A stretch of 64,000 nt of DNA from Pseudothioglobus sp905182815 (GCF_048087625.1 NZ_CP159805.1:1-64000); one strand, 5' to 3'; shown: positions 1 to 9,781, counted from the first letter of the stretch. Translations and numbers: made by a program. Notes: a model not told the origin generated them from the sequence alone.

Positions 1-42
1 AGGCCTAAATATCAACCAAATCTAACAAAGGCTTTAATCATC

Positions 43-71
43 TTTAGGCTTATTACAGGTATCATTAGAAT
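43..71 (+). promoter_or_regulatory. possible dnaA promoter
   Basis: A TTTAGG box (43-48) and a TAGAAT box (66-71) are separated by 17 bases and end 29 bases before the dnaA start codon. Both match the sigma-70 consensus only partly. The first 100 bases are AT-rich and otherwise featureless, apart from a near-inverted repeat (AGGCCTAAA at 1, TTTAGGCTT at 43). This is a weak prediction. Confidence 0.3.
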
Positions 72-100
72 ATTGTTTTCCTATTTTAACCTTCTTTCTT

Positions 101-1414
101 ATGTCTCAGACTTGGGTCCAGTGCCTAGAATCGCTAAAAAATACACTGCCATTAGGTGAGTTCAGTGTGTGGGTTAAGCCCCTAAAAGCAGCAGAAAGAA
201 ATGAGACTCTTTACCTCTATGCGCCTAGTGCTTCTGCACTTAAGTATATAAATAACCATAAAAATCTAGAGGCTGCAATTGTTCTCGCAGTATCAGAGTT
301 TGATCGAAAACTAAAGGTTAGGTTTGGCGTTGTTGACTCTAGTAAAAAAATTGCCGGTCAAACAAAGCACCATACAACTCCATTATTCCCAGAATATACT
401 TTTGATAGTCTGGTTTTAGGAAGTGCTAATCAGGTTGCGGCTCTTGCGAGTAGACAGATTGCAGAGAAGATTGGGGCCTCTCCATACAATCCTTTTATTA
501 TTTATGGTGAGTCTGGCCTTGGAAAAACCCACCTGATGCAAGCTGCAGGGCATCTTGCGCTAGAAAAAAACCCCAATACAAAAATAATATATGTTCCATT
601 AATGGATTTTGTAAGAAATATTACAACCAGCCTAAGGCATAATACGATAGAAAATGTTAAGCTCTTTTATCAGTCAGCTGATTTATTGTTGGTTGACGAC
701 ATTCACTTAATAGCTGGCAAAGATAAATCACAAGAAGAATTTTTTCATATTTTTAATTTTTTGTTCAGTACAAAAAAACAGATTATTTTTACATGTGACC
801 AACCACCTAAAAATATTAAAGATCTTGAAAATAGGCTTAAAACTCGTTTTTCGCAAGGCTTAAATTTACAGCTTTCACCCCCAGAGTTAGAAATGAGGGC
901 AGCTATCTTATTAAAGAAGTCTCAAAATCCTAAGATATCTCTTGATCTTAGTGAGGATGTTGCTCTTTTTATTGCAAGTCATGTTGTTTCGAATGTTAGA
1001 GATCTAGAAGGGGCGCTTCTTAAACTAAAGGCTTTTGTTGACTTTTCTCAAATAGATCATTCTTTTATAACCAAAGATGTTGTAGAGGGCGCACTAGGTG
1101 ATCTAATTAAACCAAAAAAACTTATTATTGAAGTAAATGAAGTTCAAAAAACAGTTAGTAAGTTTTATGGGATAACAGTTTCTGACTTAATTTCAAATTC
1201 GCGAAAACAGCATTTAGTCAAAGCAAGACAAATGGCAATCTACTTATGTCACGAACTAACATCTTTATCGTTAGCAAAAATTGGTCAAAATTTTGGAAAC
1301 AGGGACCACTCTACGGTTTTGTATTCCTGTGAAAAACTGAAAGGGCTTATAAATACAAACGAAGAGATAAAAAACGATATTGAAAATATAACAATTAAAA
1401 TTACTAACTTATAA
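101..1414 (+). CDS. dnaA: chromosomal replication initiator DnaA
   Basis: DnaA binds DnaA boxes, melts the origin and loads the replicative helicase. The 437-residue product has a short N-terminal domain, then an AAA+ ATPase core with Walker A GESGLGKT at residues 136-143 and Walker B LLLVDDIH near 195. The C-terminal DNA-binding domain carries the DnaA signature around NFGNRDHSTVLYSCEKL. The length is slightly below the E. coli protein (about 467), with the linker domain II nearly absent. It heads the usual dnaA-dnaN-recF-gyrB cluster and marks the origin-proximal region. A 9-bp inverted repeat overlaps its stop codon. Confidence 0.98.
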   Translation: MSQTWVQCLESLKNTLPLGEFSVWVKPLKAAERNETLYLYAPSASALKYINNHKNLEAAIVLAVSEFDRKLKVRFGVVDSSKKIAGQTKHHTTPLFPEYTFDSLVLGSANQVAALASRQIAEKIGASPYNPFIIYGESGLGKTHLMQAAGHLALEKNPNTKIIYVPLMDFVRNITTSLRHNTIENVKLFYQSADLLLVDDIHLIAGKDKSQEEFFHIFNFLFSTKKQIIFTCDQPPKNIKDLENRLKTRFSQGLNLQLSPPELEMRAAILLKKSQNPKISLDLSEDVALFIASHVVSNVRDLEGALLKLKAFVDFSQIDHSFITKDVVEGALGDLIKPKKLIIEVNEVQKTVSKFYGITVSDLISNSRKQHLVKARQMAIYLCHELTSLSLAKIGQNFGNRDHSTVLYSCEKLKGLINTNEEIKNDIENITIKITNL

Positions 1415-1431
1415 ACAAAAAATTATAAGTT
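1406..1431 (+). terminator. hairpin at the end of dnaA
   Basis: AACTTATAA (1406-1414, including the stop codon) and TTATAAGTT (1423-1431) form a perfect 9-bp inverted repeat with an 8-base A-rich loop. It is followed by the partly U-rich GTGTTGTTG. The stem has only two G-C pairs, so it is a weak terminator candidate. It could equally be an AT-rich structure of the origin-associated spacer. Confidence 0.3.
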
Positions 1432-1620
1432 GTGTTGTTGATAAGAAACAAAACATCTTATAATTAGAACAATAACTAACAATAGTGTAAAAACAAACCT
1501 GAAGATATTAACAAGATATACACCACTTATGCTGTTGATTTTAAAAAGAAAAAAATAGAAATTAACAGAAAATAAGAACACTAATAATAATAATAATTAA
1601 TTTATAAAGACATCCAGCCT
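1432..1620. other. AT-rich dnaA-dnaN spacer
   Basis: This spacer is very A+T rich, including a run of AAT triplets at about 1582-1597. In some bacteria the origin lies here. I looked for DnaA boxes (TTATCCACA and close variants, both strands) and found no convincing cluster; the nearest is ATATACACC near 1516. It may instead carry the dnaN promoter. No open reading frame is apparent. Confidence 0.35.
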
Positions 1621-2724
1621 ATGAACACTGAATTAAGCGTTGAAGAATTAATTGAACCACTACAAACTGTAATTGGGGTTGTTGAAAAAAAACAAACCCT
1701 CCCAATACTTTCGCATGTATTAATTCAATTAAAAGACAAAGTATTAACGCTTACGACAACAGATATGGAACTTGAAATAAGTGCTTCGAATGAAATAAAA
1801 AGTGAAACAGAGGTGACATTCACAATATATGCAAAAGATCTAATAGATATTGTAAGAAAACTCCCAGAGAAAACAAAAATTAAATTTAAAATTGAAGAAA
1901 ATAAAGTTTATCTAAATGCAAATAAGAATACATTTGAGTTAAATACATTCAATCATTTAGATTTTCCAGCGCTTCCTAAAACACAAAATACAAGCGTAAT
2001 AAAAATAAAACAAGAAGCACTAAAAGAACTAATAGAAAACACAAGTTTTTCTATGGGAAATCAAGATATAAGGGCTTATTTAAACGGACTGTTTTTTGAG
2101 TTAAACAAAGACTCGTTAACTGTTGTAGCAACTGATGGACATAGACTCTCAATTGGTGAAGTAAAACAAAGCAATAATTTAGAAGATAAAAAAACAGTAA
2201 TTCTTCCAAGAAAAGCAGTGTTAGAGTTAACCAAACTACTAAATAAAAGTACTCAAGATATGGCAGAAATTCATCTATCAGACAACTATTTCTCATTAGT
2301 AGATACAAATACGAAAATTATTAGTCGTTTAATTGATGGGAATTTTCCAAATTATAAGCAAGTTATGCCAACCGACTTCAGCAATACAATTGTTATAGAT
2401 CGAGCAGACTTTCTCTCTAGCTTACAACAGGCATCAATTTTTGTTGACGAAAGAACAAAGGGTGTAAAACTGGTTTTTAGAGATGACAAGCTTAGTATAT
2501 TTTCTCACTCAGAAAGAGGAAGGGCTGAAACGCAAATAGAAGTTACAAAACAAGAAAAAGAACTTGAAATTGCTTTTAACATCCATTACTTAATCTCTGT
2601 TTTAGAGAAATTAAGCTCAAAAGAAGTAAATATGGTTATACCAGGTGGCGAAAATAAATCTTGTTTACTAAGCGCGATGGGTGATGAAAGCTATCATTAC
2701 ATAATCATGCCAATGAGAATATAG
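1621..2724 (+). CDS. dnaN: DNA polymerase III beta sliding clamp
   Basis: The beta clamp encircles DNA and tethers polymerase III and other clamp-binding partners. The 367-residue length equals the usual 366-367. The conserved N-terminal stretch VVEKKQTLPILSHVL, the mid-protein ATDGHRLS and the C-terminal IIMPMRI are all present. The gene lies between dnaA and recF in the conserved order, 13 bases before recF, so the two are probably co-transcribed. The coding strand is unusually A-rich. Confidence 0.98.
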   Translation: MNTELSVEELIEPLQTVIGVVEKKQTLPILSHVLIQLKDKVLTLTTTDMELEISASNEIKSETEVTFTIYAKDLIDIVRKLPEKTKIKFKIEENKVYLNANKNTFELNTFNHLDFPALPKTQNTSVIKIKQEALKELIENTSFSMGNQDIRAYLNGLFFELNKDSLTVVATDGHRLSIGEVKQSNNLEDKKTVILPRKAVLELTKLLNKSTQDMAEIHLSDNYFSLVDTNTKIISRLIDGNFPNYKQVMPTDFSNTIVIDRADFLSSLQQASIFVDERTKGVKLVFRDDKLSIFSHSERGRAETQIEVTKQEKELEIAFNIHYLISVLEKLSSKEVNMVIPGGENKSCLLSAMGDESYHYIIMPMRI

Positions 2725-2737
2725 CCAAAATTAATAC

Positions 2738-3823
2738 ATGGCAATAATTGAGAAACTGCATGTTGCAAGATTTAGAAATTTAAACGATCAGTATCTAGAA
2801 CCCAACAAAAATATAAACCTAATTCTTGGCAGTAATGGCCAAGGAAAAACTAACTTTATTGAGTCTATATATTATTTAGGACACAGTCGATCGTTTAAAA
2901 CAAAAAATATTAAAGATGTAATTCCTTTTGAAAAAGACCTTATTCAAATAAATGCAATAATCGATGGTGAAAAGTTAACTTTAAGTAAATCTAAAAGTAA
3001 AAGCACTATTGTAATTGGCACTGAAAAAATTACCAGTAATAGCCTTTTAAGCCAACACCTACCAACACAAATTATTTCTCCTGATAGGGGCTTTATAGTA
3101 GGCGGTACACCAAAACTTAAAAGATCTTATCTAGATTGGGGTGTTTTTCATGATAACAAAGAAGTATTAAAAACATATAAATCCTATAATAAAACCCTAA
3201 AAAATATAAATGCAATACTAACAGGAAATAATCAAAATCAACTTGAAGAGTGGTTCTCAAAATTCGCCTTCTTATCTGTTGAGATTACTCAAGCCCGAAT
3301 AAACTACATACAGAAACTGACACAAATACTTGGAGAGAGCCCCTTGCTGTCTCTTAAGAGTTTTGTTGATTCCACAAAAAGCCTAGAGTTTAAATTACAA
3401 ACAGGCTGGGTAAAGGATGTTGATAGCTTTAACCAAAACGAAATTAAAAAATATCTCCAAAACAATAAAAGTTCTTTTATAAAAACCAAACATTTGGGGT
3501 GTGGTCCACACAGGGCCTCAATTGATTTCTATTTAAGTAAAAAAAATGAAGGTTTTCTTTCAAGGGGGGAGCAAAAGAAACTTTCAATTGTTTTTTGGAT
3601 GCTTCAAGTACTTGTATTAGCAAAAGACAACTCTGACCCAGTCGTTCTGATTGACGATATTTCTTCGGAGCTAGACCAGGAAAAAATTAACTCAATACTT
3701 GATTTTTTGACAAACCTAAATATACAAATATTTATAACCGATATTGGAAATAAAGACCTTCCTTTAGATCCAAAAAAAACCAATATTTATCTTATTAAGA
3801 ATGGAGTTATCACTAGTGTTTAA
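2738..3823 (+). CDS. recF: DNA replication and repair protein RecF
   Basis: RecF is an SMC-like ATPase that helps load RecA at single-strand gaps with RecO and RecR. The 361-residue product has Walker A GSNGQGKT at residues 31-38, the ABC signature LSRGEQKKLS near 275 and Walker B VVLIDDISSELD near 305. Length matches the family (about 357). It follows dnaN by 13 bases and is followed by a hairpin, after which gyrB has its own promoter. Confidence 0.97.
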   Translation: MAIIEKLHVARFRNLNDQYLEPNKNINLILGSNGQGKTNFIESIYYLGHSRSFKTKNIKDVIPFEKDLIQINAIIDGEKLTLSKSKSKSTIVIGTEKITSNSLLSQHLPTQIISPDRGFIVGGTPKLKRSYLDWGVFHDNKEVLKTYKSYNKTLKNINAILTGNNQNQLEEWFSKFAFLSVEITQARINYIQKLTQILGESPLLSLKSFVDSTKSLEFKLQTGWVKDVDSFNQNEIKKYLQNNKSSFIKTKHLGCGPHRASIDFYLSKKNEGFLSRGEQKKLSIVFWMLQVLVLAKDNSDPVVLIDDISSELDQEKINSILDFLTNLNIQIFITDIGNKDLPLDPKKTNIYLIKNGVITSV

Positions 3824-3845
3824 GCTGTAATTTCTCTATTACAGC
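3824..3845 (+). terminator. stem-loop after recF
   Basis: GCTGTAAT (3824-3831) and ATTACAGC (3838-3845) form a perfect 8-bp stem with a 6-base loop, starting directly after the recF stop codon. There is no clear U-tract after it, so it may be a weak or factor-assisted terminator. Its position just upstream of the gyrB promoter supports a transcription-unit boundary. Confidence 0.5.
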
Positions 3846-3870
3846 AATGTGAAAAATGTTATATGATTTA

Positions 3871-3898
3871 TCGACAAAGTTACTACCCGTGGTATAAT
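3871..3898 (+). promoter_or_regulatory. gyrB sigma-70 promoter
   Basis: A TCGACA -35 box (3871-3876) and a perfect TATAAT -10 box (3893-3898) are separated by 16 bases. A TGG immediately before the -10 adds an extended -10 element. The -10 box ends 24 bases before the gyrB start codon. It is one of the clearest promoters in the window. Confidence 0.7.
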
Positions 3899-3922
3899 AA
3901 ATTCATTTTTTAAGGGCCATTT

Positions 3923-6310
3923 ATGACTGAAGAATACCAAGCCTCCAATATTAAAGTTTTAAAGGGTTTAGACGCTGTTAGAAAGCGCCCTGGAATGTAT
4001 ATTGGTGATACAGACGATGGTACTGGTCTTCATCATATGGTGTTCGAAGTTGTTGATAATTCAATTGATGAGGCTCTAGCTGGCCACTGCTCAAAAATTG
4101 AGGTTGTAATACACGATGATAACTCAATATCTGTAACAGATGATGGTCGCGGAATACCAGTCGATATTCATCCTGAAGAAGGAATATCTGCAGCTGAAGT
4201 TATTATGACCGTACTTCATGCTGGCGGTAAGTTTGACGATAACTCATACAAGGTTTCTGGTGGTCTTCATGGAGTTGGTGTCTCTGTAGTAAACGCCCTC
4301 TCTGAAACACTAAAATTATCCATTCATAGGTCTGGTGAAAGCTATGAGCAGGACTATGTTCTAGGTGTTCCAGTTTCACCAATTAAAACCATAGGAAAAT
4401 CAGATAAAACAGGTACAACAATTCACTTCAAGCCAAGTGTGGAGATTTTCACTGAAACAGTTTTTAAGTTTGAGACTTTGTCAAATAGATTACGTGAACT
4501 GTCTTTTTTAAATTCAGGTGTTCGTATTGAAATTCATGATGAGCGCACTGATCAAAAAGATATTTTTGTTTATGAGGGGGGTATTAAAGCTTTTGTAGAA
4601 CACTTAAACAAGTCTAAAAACCCAATTCATAATGACATTATTTCAATTTCTACAGAGAAAGACGATATTACTGTTGACGTAGCACTCCAATGGAGTGACT
4701 CCTACAATGAAAGTGTATATTGCTTTACTAATAACATTCCACAAAGAGATGGTGGGGCGCATCTTGCTGGCTTAAGAGCTGCATTAACACGAACTCTTAA
4801 TAACTTCATAGATGCATCAGGGTTAGCAAAAAAAGAAAAAGCTGCTATTACTGGTGAAGATACTCGAGAGGGTTTGACTGCTATATTGTCAATTAAGGTA
4901 CCAGACCCTAAGTTTTCATCACAAACAAAAGATAAGTTAGTTTCATCTGAAGTTAGAGCGCCAGTTGAGTCTTCTGTAAGTGAGAAATTAAGTGAATATC
5001 TTCTTGAAAATCCTGCTGAAGCTAAAATTATTATTGGAAAAATTTTTGATGCCTCCAGGGCTCGTGACGCTGCTAGAAAAGCACGTGAAATGACTCGTCG
5101 TAAAGGCGCTTTAGATATAGCAGGACTTCCAGGAAAGCTAAGCGACTGTCAAACTAAAGACCCTGCTGAATCAGAAATTTTCTTAGTAGAGGGTGATTCT
5201 GCTGGAGGATCAGCCAAACAAGGAAGGGACAGAAGAACACAAGCAATTCTACCCCTAAAAGGTAAAATTTTAAATGTAGAAAAAGCAAGATTTGAAAAAA
5301 TTCTATCTTCTCAAGAGGTTGGAACACTGATTACTGCTTTGGGTTGTGGTATTGGTAAAGAAGAGTATGACCTTATAAAGCTTAGATATCACAAGATAGT
5401 TATTATGACAGACGCCGATGTTGATGGTGCCCACATTAGAACCCTGCTTTTAACGTTCTTCTATCGTCACTACCCAGAGCTAATTGAGAATGGCTATTTA
5501 TTTATTGCACAACCACCCCTTTATAAAATTAAAAAAGGCAAGCAAGAGCGATATCTTAAGGATGATATTGAGCTTAATGAATATCTTCAGCAAGAGGCAA
5601 TCCATGATGCTAGTCTTTTTGTTAGCAAGGATGCTCCAGCTATTCAGGGAATGGCGCTTGAAAAGCTTGTTACTAAGTACTATAGTACAATTGGCACTAT
5701 TGAAAAAGTTGGTAAAAAATATAATGAGCCTTTGTTAATGTCTATGTTGGGAATGCCAAAATTAGATTTATCTGACGAAAAAATATCGCAAGAATGGTGT
5801 GTTAAACTTCAAGAGAAAATGAACAACAATAGCTCGATGTCAGAGCAAAATATTTTAGAGTTTAAAAATAATAGCATCCTATACTCTTTGAAAACTTATG
5901 GAGTAGAAGTGACAAATATTTGTCTTGATGAGGGCTTTTTTAACTCAGCAGAGTATAAAAAAATTGAGGCATATTCAGATCAAGTTGAGAGTATGTTTGA
6001 TGATGAGACATACATTCAAAAAGGCGCCAAAGAAATTAAAACACCTAATTTTTCTACTGCTCTGAATTTTTTACTTGTTGAAGCAAGAAAAGGACAGGGG
6101 TTTCAGAGATACAAGGGGCTAGGAGAGATGAACCCTGATCAGCTTTGGGACACTACGATGAACCCAGAGACAAGAGTAATGCTTCGAGTGAAAATTGAAG
6201 ACGCTATAGCCTCTAATGATGTTTTCACAACATTAATGGGCGATGAAGTAGAGCCAAGAAGGAACTTCATTGAACAAAACGCCCTAAAAGTTGATAACTT
6301 AGATTTTTAA
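3923..6310 (+). CDS. gyrB: DNA gyrase subunit B
   Basis: GyrB is the ATPase subunit of gyrase, which introduces negative supercoils with GyrA. The 795 residues match E. coli (804). The GHKL ATPase domain shows VVDNSIDEA (residues 43-51), DDGRGIP (73-79) and GGLHGVGV (113-120). The TOPRIM domain has EGDSAGGS (423-430) and DADVDGAHIR, and the tail carries QRYKGLGEMN. It has its own promoter and is followed by an 8-bp stem-loop. Confidence 0.99.
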   Translation: MTEEYQASNIKVLKGLDAVRKRPGMYIGDTDDGTGLHHMVFEVVDNSIDEALAGHCSKIEVVIHDDNSISVTDDGRGIPVDIHPEEGISAAEVIMTVLHAGGKFDDNSYKVSGGLHGVGVSVVNALSETLKLSIHRSGESYEQDYVLGVPVSPIKTIGKSDKTGTTIHFKPSVEIFTETVFKFETLSNRLRELSFLNSGVRIEIHDERTDQKDIFVYEGGIKAFVEHLNKSKNPIHNDIISISTEKDDITVDVALQWSDSYNESVYCFTNNIPQRDGGAHLAGLRAALTRTLNNFIDASGLAKKEKAAITGEDTREGLTAILSIKVPDPKFSSQTKDKLVSSEVRAPVESSVSEKLSEYLLENPAEAKIIIGKIFDASRARDAARKAREMTRRKGALDIAGLPGKLSDCQTKDPAESEIFLVEGDSAGGSAKQGRDRRTQAILPLKGKILNVEKARFEKILSSQEVGTLITALGCGIGKEEYDLIKLRYHKIVIMTDADVDGAHIRTLLLTFFYRHYPELIENGYLFIAQPPLYKIKKGKQERYLKDDIELNEYLQQEAIHDASLFVSKDAPAIQGMALEKLVTKYYSTIGTIEKVGKKYNEPLLMSMLGMPKLDLSDEKISQEWCVKLQEKMNNNSSMSEQNILEFKNNSILYSLKTYGVEVTNICLDEGFFNSAEYKKIEAYSDQVESMFDDETYIQKGAKEIKTPNFSTALNFLLVEARKGQGFQRYKGLGEMNPDQLWDTTMNPETRVMLRVKIEDAIASNDVFTTLMGDEVEPRRNFIEQNALKVDNLDF

Positions 6311-6332
6311 TTAAGTAAAACTTGCCGTGATT

Positions 6333-6356
6333 TAAATTCAAGCGGTTATGAATTTA
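6333..6356 (+). terminator. stem-loop after gyrB
   Basis: TAAATTCA (6333-6340) and TGAATTTA (6349-6356) form an 8-bp inverted repeat around the loop AGCGGTTA, 23 bases after the gyrB stop, followed by TTTATT. The stem is AT-rich and weak. It may end gyrB transcription before prkB. Confidence 0.35.
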
Positions 6357-6421
6357 TTTATTAATACCTTGACCTTGTTTGTAAGATAATAAATAGAGTT
6401 TTCTTATAATGAAGTGGGGCC

Positions 6422-7282
6422 ATGTCAATAAAACATCCGGTAATTGCCATAACTGGGTCTTCTGGTGCTGGTACATCGACCGTTAAAAATGCGTTTAATC
6501 ATATTTTCTCACGTGTTGGAGCAACTCCAGTACTTATTGAAGGTGATAGCTTTCATAAATTTGATCGTAAACAAATGAAAAGTACCATGGAGGCTGAAGA
6601 TAAAAAAGGAAATAAATACTTTAGTCATTTTGGTCCAGAGGCCAACCACTTTGATTTAATTGAAAACACCTTTAGAGATTATGGTGAAAAAGGCCATTGC
6701 AAGCGCCGCTACTATATTCATTCTGACGAAGAAGGCATCCCTTTTGGAAAAAAAGCTGGGGAGTTTACTGATTGGGAGGAGGTAGGAAGGGATAGTGATT
6801 TGCTATTTTATGAAGGGCTTCATGGTGGTGTTAAAGATGGAAATATAGATGTTGCAAAATTTGTTGATTTGTTGATTGGTGTAGTACCTGTAGTAAACTT
6901 AGAGTGGATCCAAAAAATTCATAGAGACAAAGAGCAAAGAGGCTATTCGGCTGAAGCAACAGTAGACACAATTCACAGAAGAATGTGGGACTATATTAAT
7001 TATCTCACGCCTCAGTTTTCAAGAACACATATTAATTTTCAGCGTGTTCCAACAGTAGACACTTCAAACCCCTTTATTGCAAGAGACATACCAACTCAGG
7101 ATGAAAGCTTTGTAGTTGTTAGGTTTCAAGACCATAAGTACTGCGACTTTGTTTATTTACAAGATATGGTTGCAGGTTCTTTTATGTCACGGCCAAATAC
7201 CTTGGTTGTTCCTGGAGGTAAAATGGGCTTTGTAATGGAGCTAATATTAAGAGAGCAAATTGAAAAAATGTTAAATCGTTAA
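6422..7282 (+). CDS. prkB: phosphoribulokinase
   Basis: Phosphoribulokinase phosphorylates ribulose 5-phosphate to ribulose 1,5-bisphosphate, the CO2 acceptor of the Calvin cycle. The 286-residue length is typical of the bacterial PRK class. It has an N-terminal P-loop, GSSGAGTST (residues 12-20), a conserved LIEGDSFHKFDR and FYEGLHGG with the family acidic residues. It stands alone between gyrB and leuS with no other Calvin-cycle gene in the window. PRK homologues also occur in some non-autotrophs, so on its own this does not prove carbon fixation. Confidence 0.93.
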   Translation: MSIKHPVIAITGSSGAGTSTVKNAFNHIFSRVGATPVLIEGDSFHKFDRKQMKSTMEAEDKKGNKYFSHFGPEANHFDLIENTFRDYGEKGHCKRRYYIHSDEEGIPFGKKAGEFTDWEEVGRDSDLLFYEGLHGGVKDGNIDVAKFVDLLIGVVPVVNLEWIQKIHRDKEQRGYSAEATVDTIHRRMWDYINYLTPQFSRTHINFQRVPTVDTSNPFIARDIPTQDESFVVVRFQDHKYCDFVYLQDMVAGSFMSRPNTLVVPGGKMGFVMELILREQIEKMLNR

Positions 7283-7306
7283 TTCCATTCACAGTAACTA
7301 TAATTT

Positions 7307-9766
7307 TTATTTAACAACTATGTTTATAAGTTTGTTTGGAACAACAATAACTTTAATTATTTCTTTGTTTTTTATATGTTTACTAACCCCTTCATCAGTA
7401 AAAGCTAACTCTTGGATTTTTTGATTGTCAGAGTTTAATGGGACCATCATTTTTGCTCTTAATTTTCCATTAACTTGGACTATGGTTTGTATATTGTCTT
7501 GAATAAGCGCAGATTCGTCAACAACTGGCCATTTAGCATCGACTACAGCCTCTTTACCGCCTAATAAAAGCCAAAGATGATGACATAAATGGGGAATTAC
7601 TGGACTAAGACACTTGACCATGATTTCAATCGATTCTTGCCTAACAGCGACTCCTTTTTCAGTCGTATCTGTAAATTTAGACAAAGTATTGTTGAGCTCC
7701 ATCATGGTTGCAATGGCTGTATTAAACGAATGTCTTCTGCCTAAATCGTCACCTACTTTTTTTAGCGCTAAATGTGTTCTTTTCCTAACTTCTTTTTGCC
7801 CATCATTTAGATCTTCAAGACTAACTTTCAAGGCTTTATTGTTTTTATTGGAATCTATAAACCCAGTAACAAGACGATAAAATTTGTTTACAAACCTATA
7901 GGCACCCTCAATTCCAGTATCTGACCACTCAAGATCTTGAGTTGGTGGCGCTGCAAAAAGTATAAAAAGTCTTGCCGTATCAGCTCCATACTTAGCAATC
8001 ATTTCTTGAGGATCAACTGTATTTCCTTTTGATTTGCTCATTTTGGCGCCATCTTTCAAAACCATTCCTTGTGTAAGAAGATTTGTAAAAGGTTCACTCG
8101 CTTTAATTATTCCCTCGTCACGCAATAGTTTTGTGAAAAAACGCGAGTATAAAAGGTGCAAGATTGCATGTTCAATTCCACCTATATATTGGTCTACAGG
8201 AAGCCAATAGTTTGCACGCTCATCCAAAATAGCATTGCTTTGATCGACACATGTGTATCTTGCAAAGTACCAAGAAGATTCAAAAAAAGTATCAAAAGTA
8301 TCCGTTTCTCTTTCCGCCTTTCTGCCGCATTTAGGGCACAATACGCTATAAAAATTAGGCATCTTTTTTAATGGAGAACCAACACCATCAAGCTCAACAT
8401 TTTCAGGAAGCCTTACAGGCAGGTTTTCAAGGCTTTCTGCAACAGCTCCACAAGAAGGGCAGTTAATTATTGGGATTGGGCAGCCCCAGTAACGCTGTCT
8501 TGAAACACCCCAATCCCTAAGACGATAATTAGTCTTTAGCTCCCCCATCTTCAGCGTAGAAAGTTTTTCACTAATTGCGCTAAACGCCTGGTCAAAGCCT
8601 AAGCCGTTGAACTCACCAGAGTTTATAAGAATTCCTTTTTCAACGTAAGCTGTTTTGCTAGTATCTACATTACCACTTTGGTCAGAAATAACATTAACGA
8701 TAGATATATTATATTTTTTTGCAAACTCATAGTCCCTTTGGTCATGCGCAGGAACGCTCATTACTGCCCCAGTTCCATAGCCCATAAGAACAAAGTTTGC
8801 TATCCAAATTGGAGTAGATTCGCCCGTTATTGGGTGAATACAAGTCAATCCAGAATCAATGCCTTTTTTCTCCATAGTTTCAATAGCTGCTTCAGCCGTT
8901 TCCATTTTTTTACACTCTTCAAGAAACATTTGAATTTCATTGCTACCCTTTCCAGCCTTAATAGCAAGGGGGTGTTCTGCAGCAATTGCAAGATAAGTAA
9001 CGCCCAATAAAGTATCAGGTCTTGTGGTATATACAGTTAGTGCTTCAGACCCATTAAGCTTAAATTTAATGTCAAGTCCAACAGATTTGCCAATCCAATT
9101 TGTTTGCATCATTTTTACAGCATCTGGCCAGCCGTCGAGTTTTTGTATGTCCGCAAGAAGCTCTTCTGCGTAATCAGTTATTTTCATATACCACTGAGAA
9201 ATCTCTTTCTTTTCAACAGGCGCACCAGATCGCCAGCCACAACCTTCAACCACTTGCTCATTAGCCAAAACTGTTTGGTCTACAGGGTCCCAGTTTACGA
9301 CTGCTTTTTTCTTATACACAAGGCCCTTCTCAAATAGCTTTACAAAAAACCATTGTTCCCAGCGATAGTACTCTGGATGACAAGTTGCTAATTCTCTTGA
9401 CCAGTCATAACCAAAACCCAACTCTACAAGCTGTTCCTTCATGTGCTTAATGTTTTCATAAGTCCACCCAGCAGGAGGAACTTGATTTTTTATAGCAGCG
9501 TTTTCAGCTGGAAGTCCAAATGCATCCCAGCCAATAGGCTGCATAACATTCTTTCCAAGCATTTTCTGGTATCTTGAAATTACGTCGCCGATACTATAGT
9601 TTCGAACATGACCCATATGAAGCCTTCCAGAAGGATAAGGCAGCATTGATAGGCAGAAATACTTTTCTTTAGTTTTATCTTCAACCACAACAAAGGAGTT
9701 ATTTGAGGCCCAATATTCTTGTGCTTCTTTTTCAATTAAAGTGGTGTTATATTCTTTTTGCATCAT
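7307..9766 (-). CDS. leuS: leucyl-tRNA synthetase
   Basis: LeuRS charges tRNA-Leu and edits mischarged amino acids. The 819 residues fit the bacterial class Ia form (E. coli 860). The HIGH-type motif lies in PSGRLHMGHVRNY (residues 45-57), and MSKSKGN is the KMSKS loop. The editing-domain signature TTRPDTLLG is present, as is a zinc-knuckle-like CPSCG with a later CPKCG. Two adjacent ATG codons are possible starts. pyrD lies 15 bases upstream on the same strand, suggesting a pyrD-leuS unit. Confidence 0.98.
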   Translation of the reverse strand: MMQKEYNTTLIEKEAQEYWASNNSFVVVEDKTKEKYFCLSMLPYPSGRLHMGHVRNYSIGDVISRYQKMLGKNVMQPIGWDAFGLPAENAAIKNQVPPAGWTYENIKHMKEQLVELGFGYDWSRELATCHPEYYRWEQWFFVKLFEKGLVYKKKAVVNWDPVDQTVLANEQVVEGCGWRSGAPVEKKEISQWYMKITDYAEELLADIQKLDGWPDAVKMMQTNWIGKSVGLDIKFKLNGSEALTVYTTRPDTLLGVTYLAIAAEHPLAIKAGKGSNEIQMFLEECKKMETAEAAIETMEKKGIDSGLTCIHPITGESTPIWIANFVLMGYGTGAVMSVPAHDQRDYEFAKKYNISIVNVISDQSGNVDTSKTAYVEKGILINSGEFNGLGFDQAFSAISEKLSTLKMGELKTNYRLRDWGVSRQRYWGCPIPIINCPSCGAVAESLENLPVRLPENVELDGVGSPLKKMPNFYSVLCPKCGRKAERETDTFDTFFESSWYFARYTCVDQSNAILDERANYWLPVDQYIGGIEHAILHLLYSRFFTKLLRDEGIIKASEPFTNLLTQGMVLKDGAKMSKSKGNTVDPQEMIAKYGADTARLFILFAAPPTQDLEWSDTGIEGAYRFVNKFYRLVTGFIDSNKNNKALKVSLEDLNDGQKEVRKRTHLALKKVGDDLGRRHSFNTAIATMMELNNTLSKFTDTTEKGVAVRQESIEIMVKCLSPVIPHLCHHLWLLLGGKEAVVDAKWPVVDESALIQDNIQTIVQVNGKLRAKMMVPLNSDNQKIQELAFTDEGVSKHIKNKEIIKVIVVPNKLINIVVK

Positions 9767-9781
9767 TAATTTTATAAGTTT

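Noticed and set aside
1582..1597. AAT-rich run as origin iterons
   Set aside because: It is a simple triplet run of low complexity, too short and without recognisable protein-binding sites.
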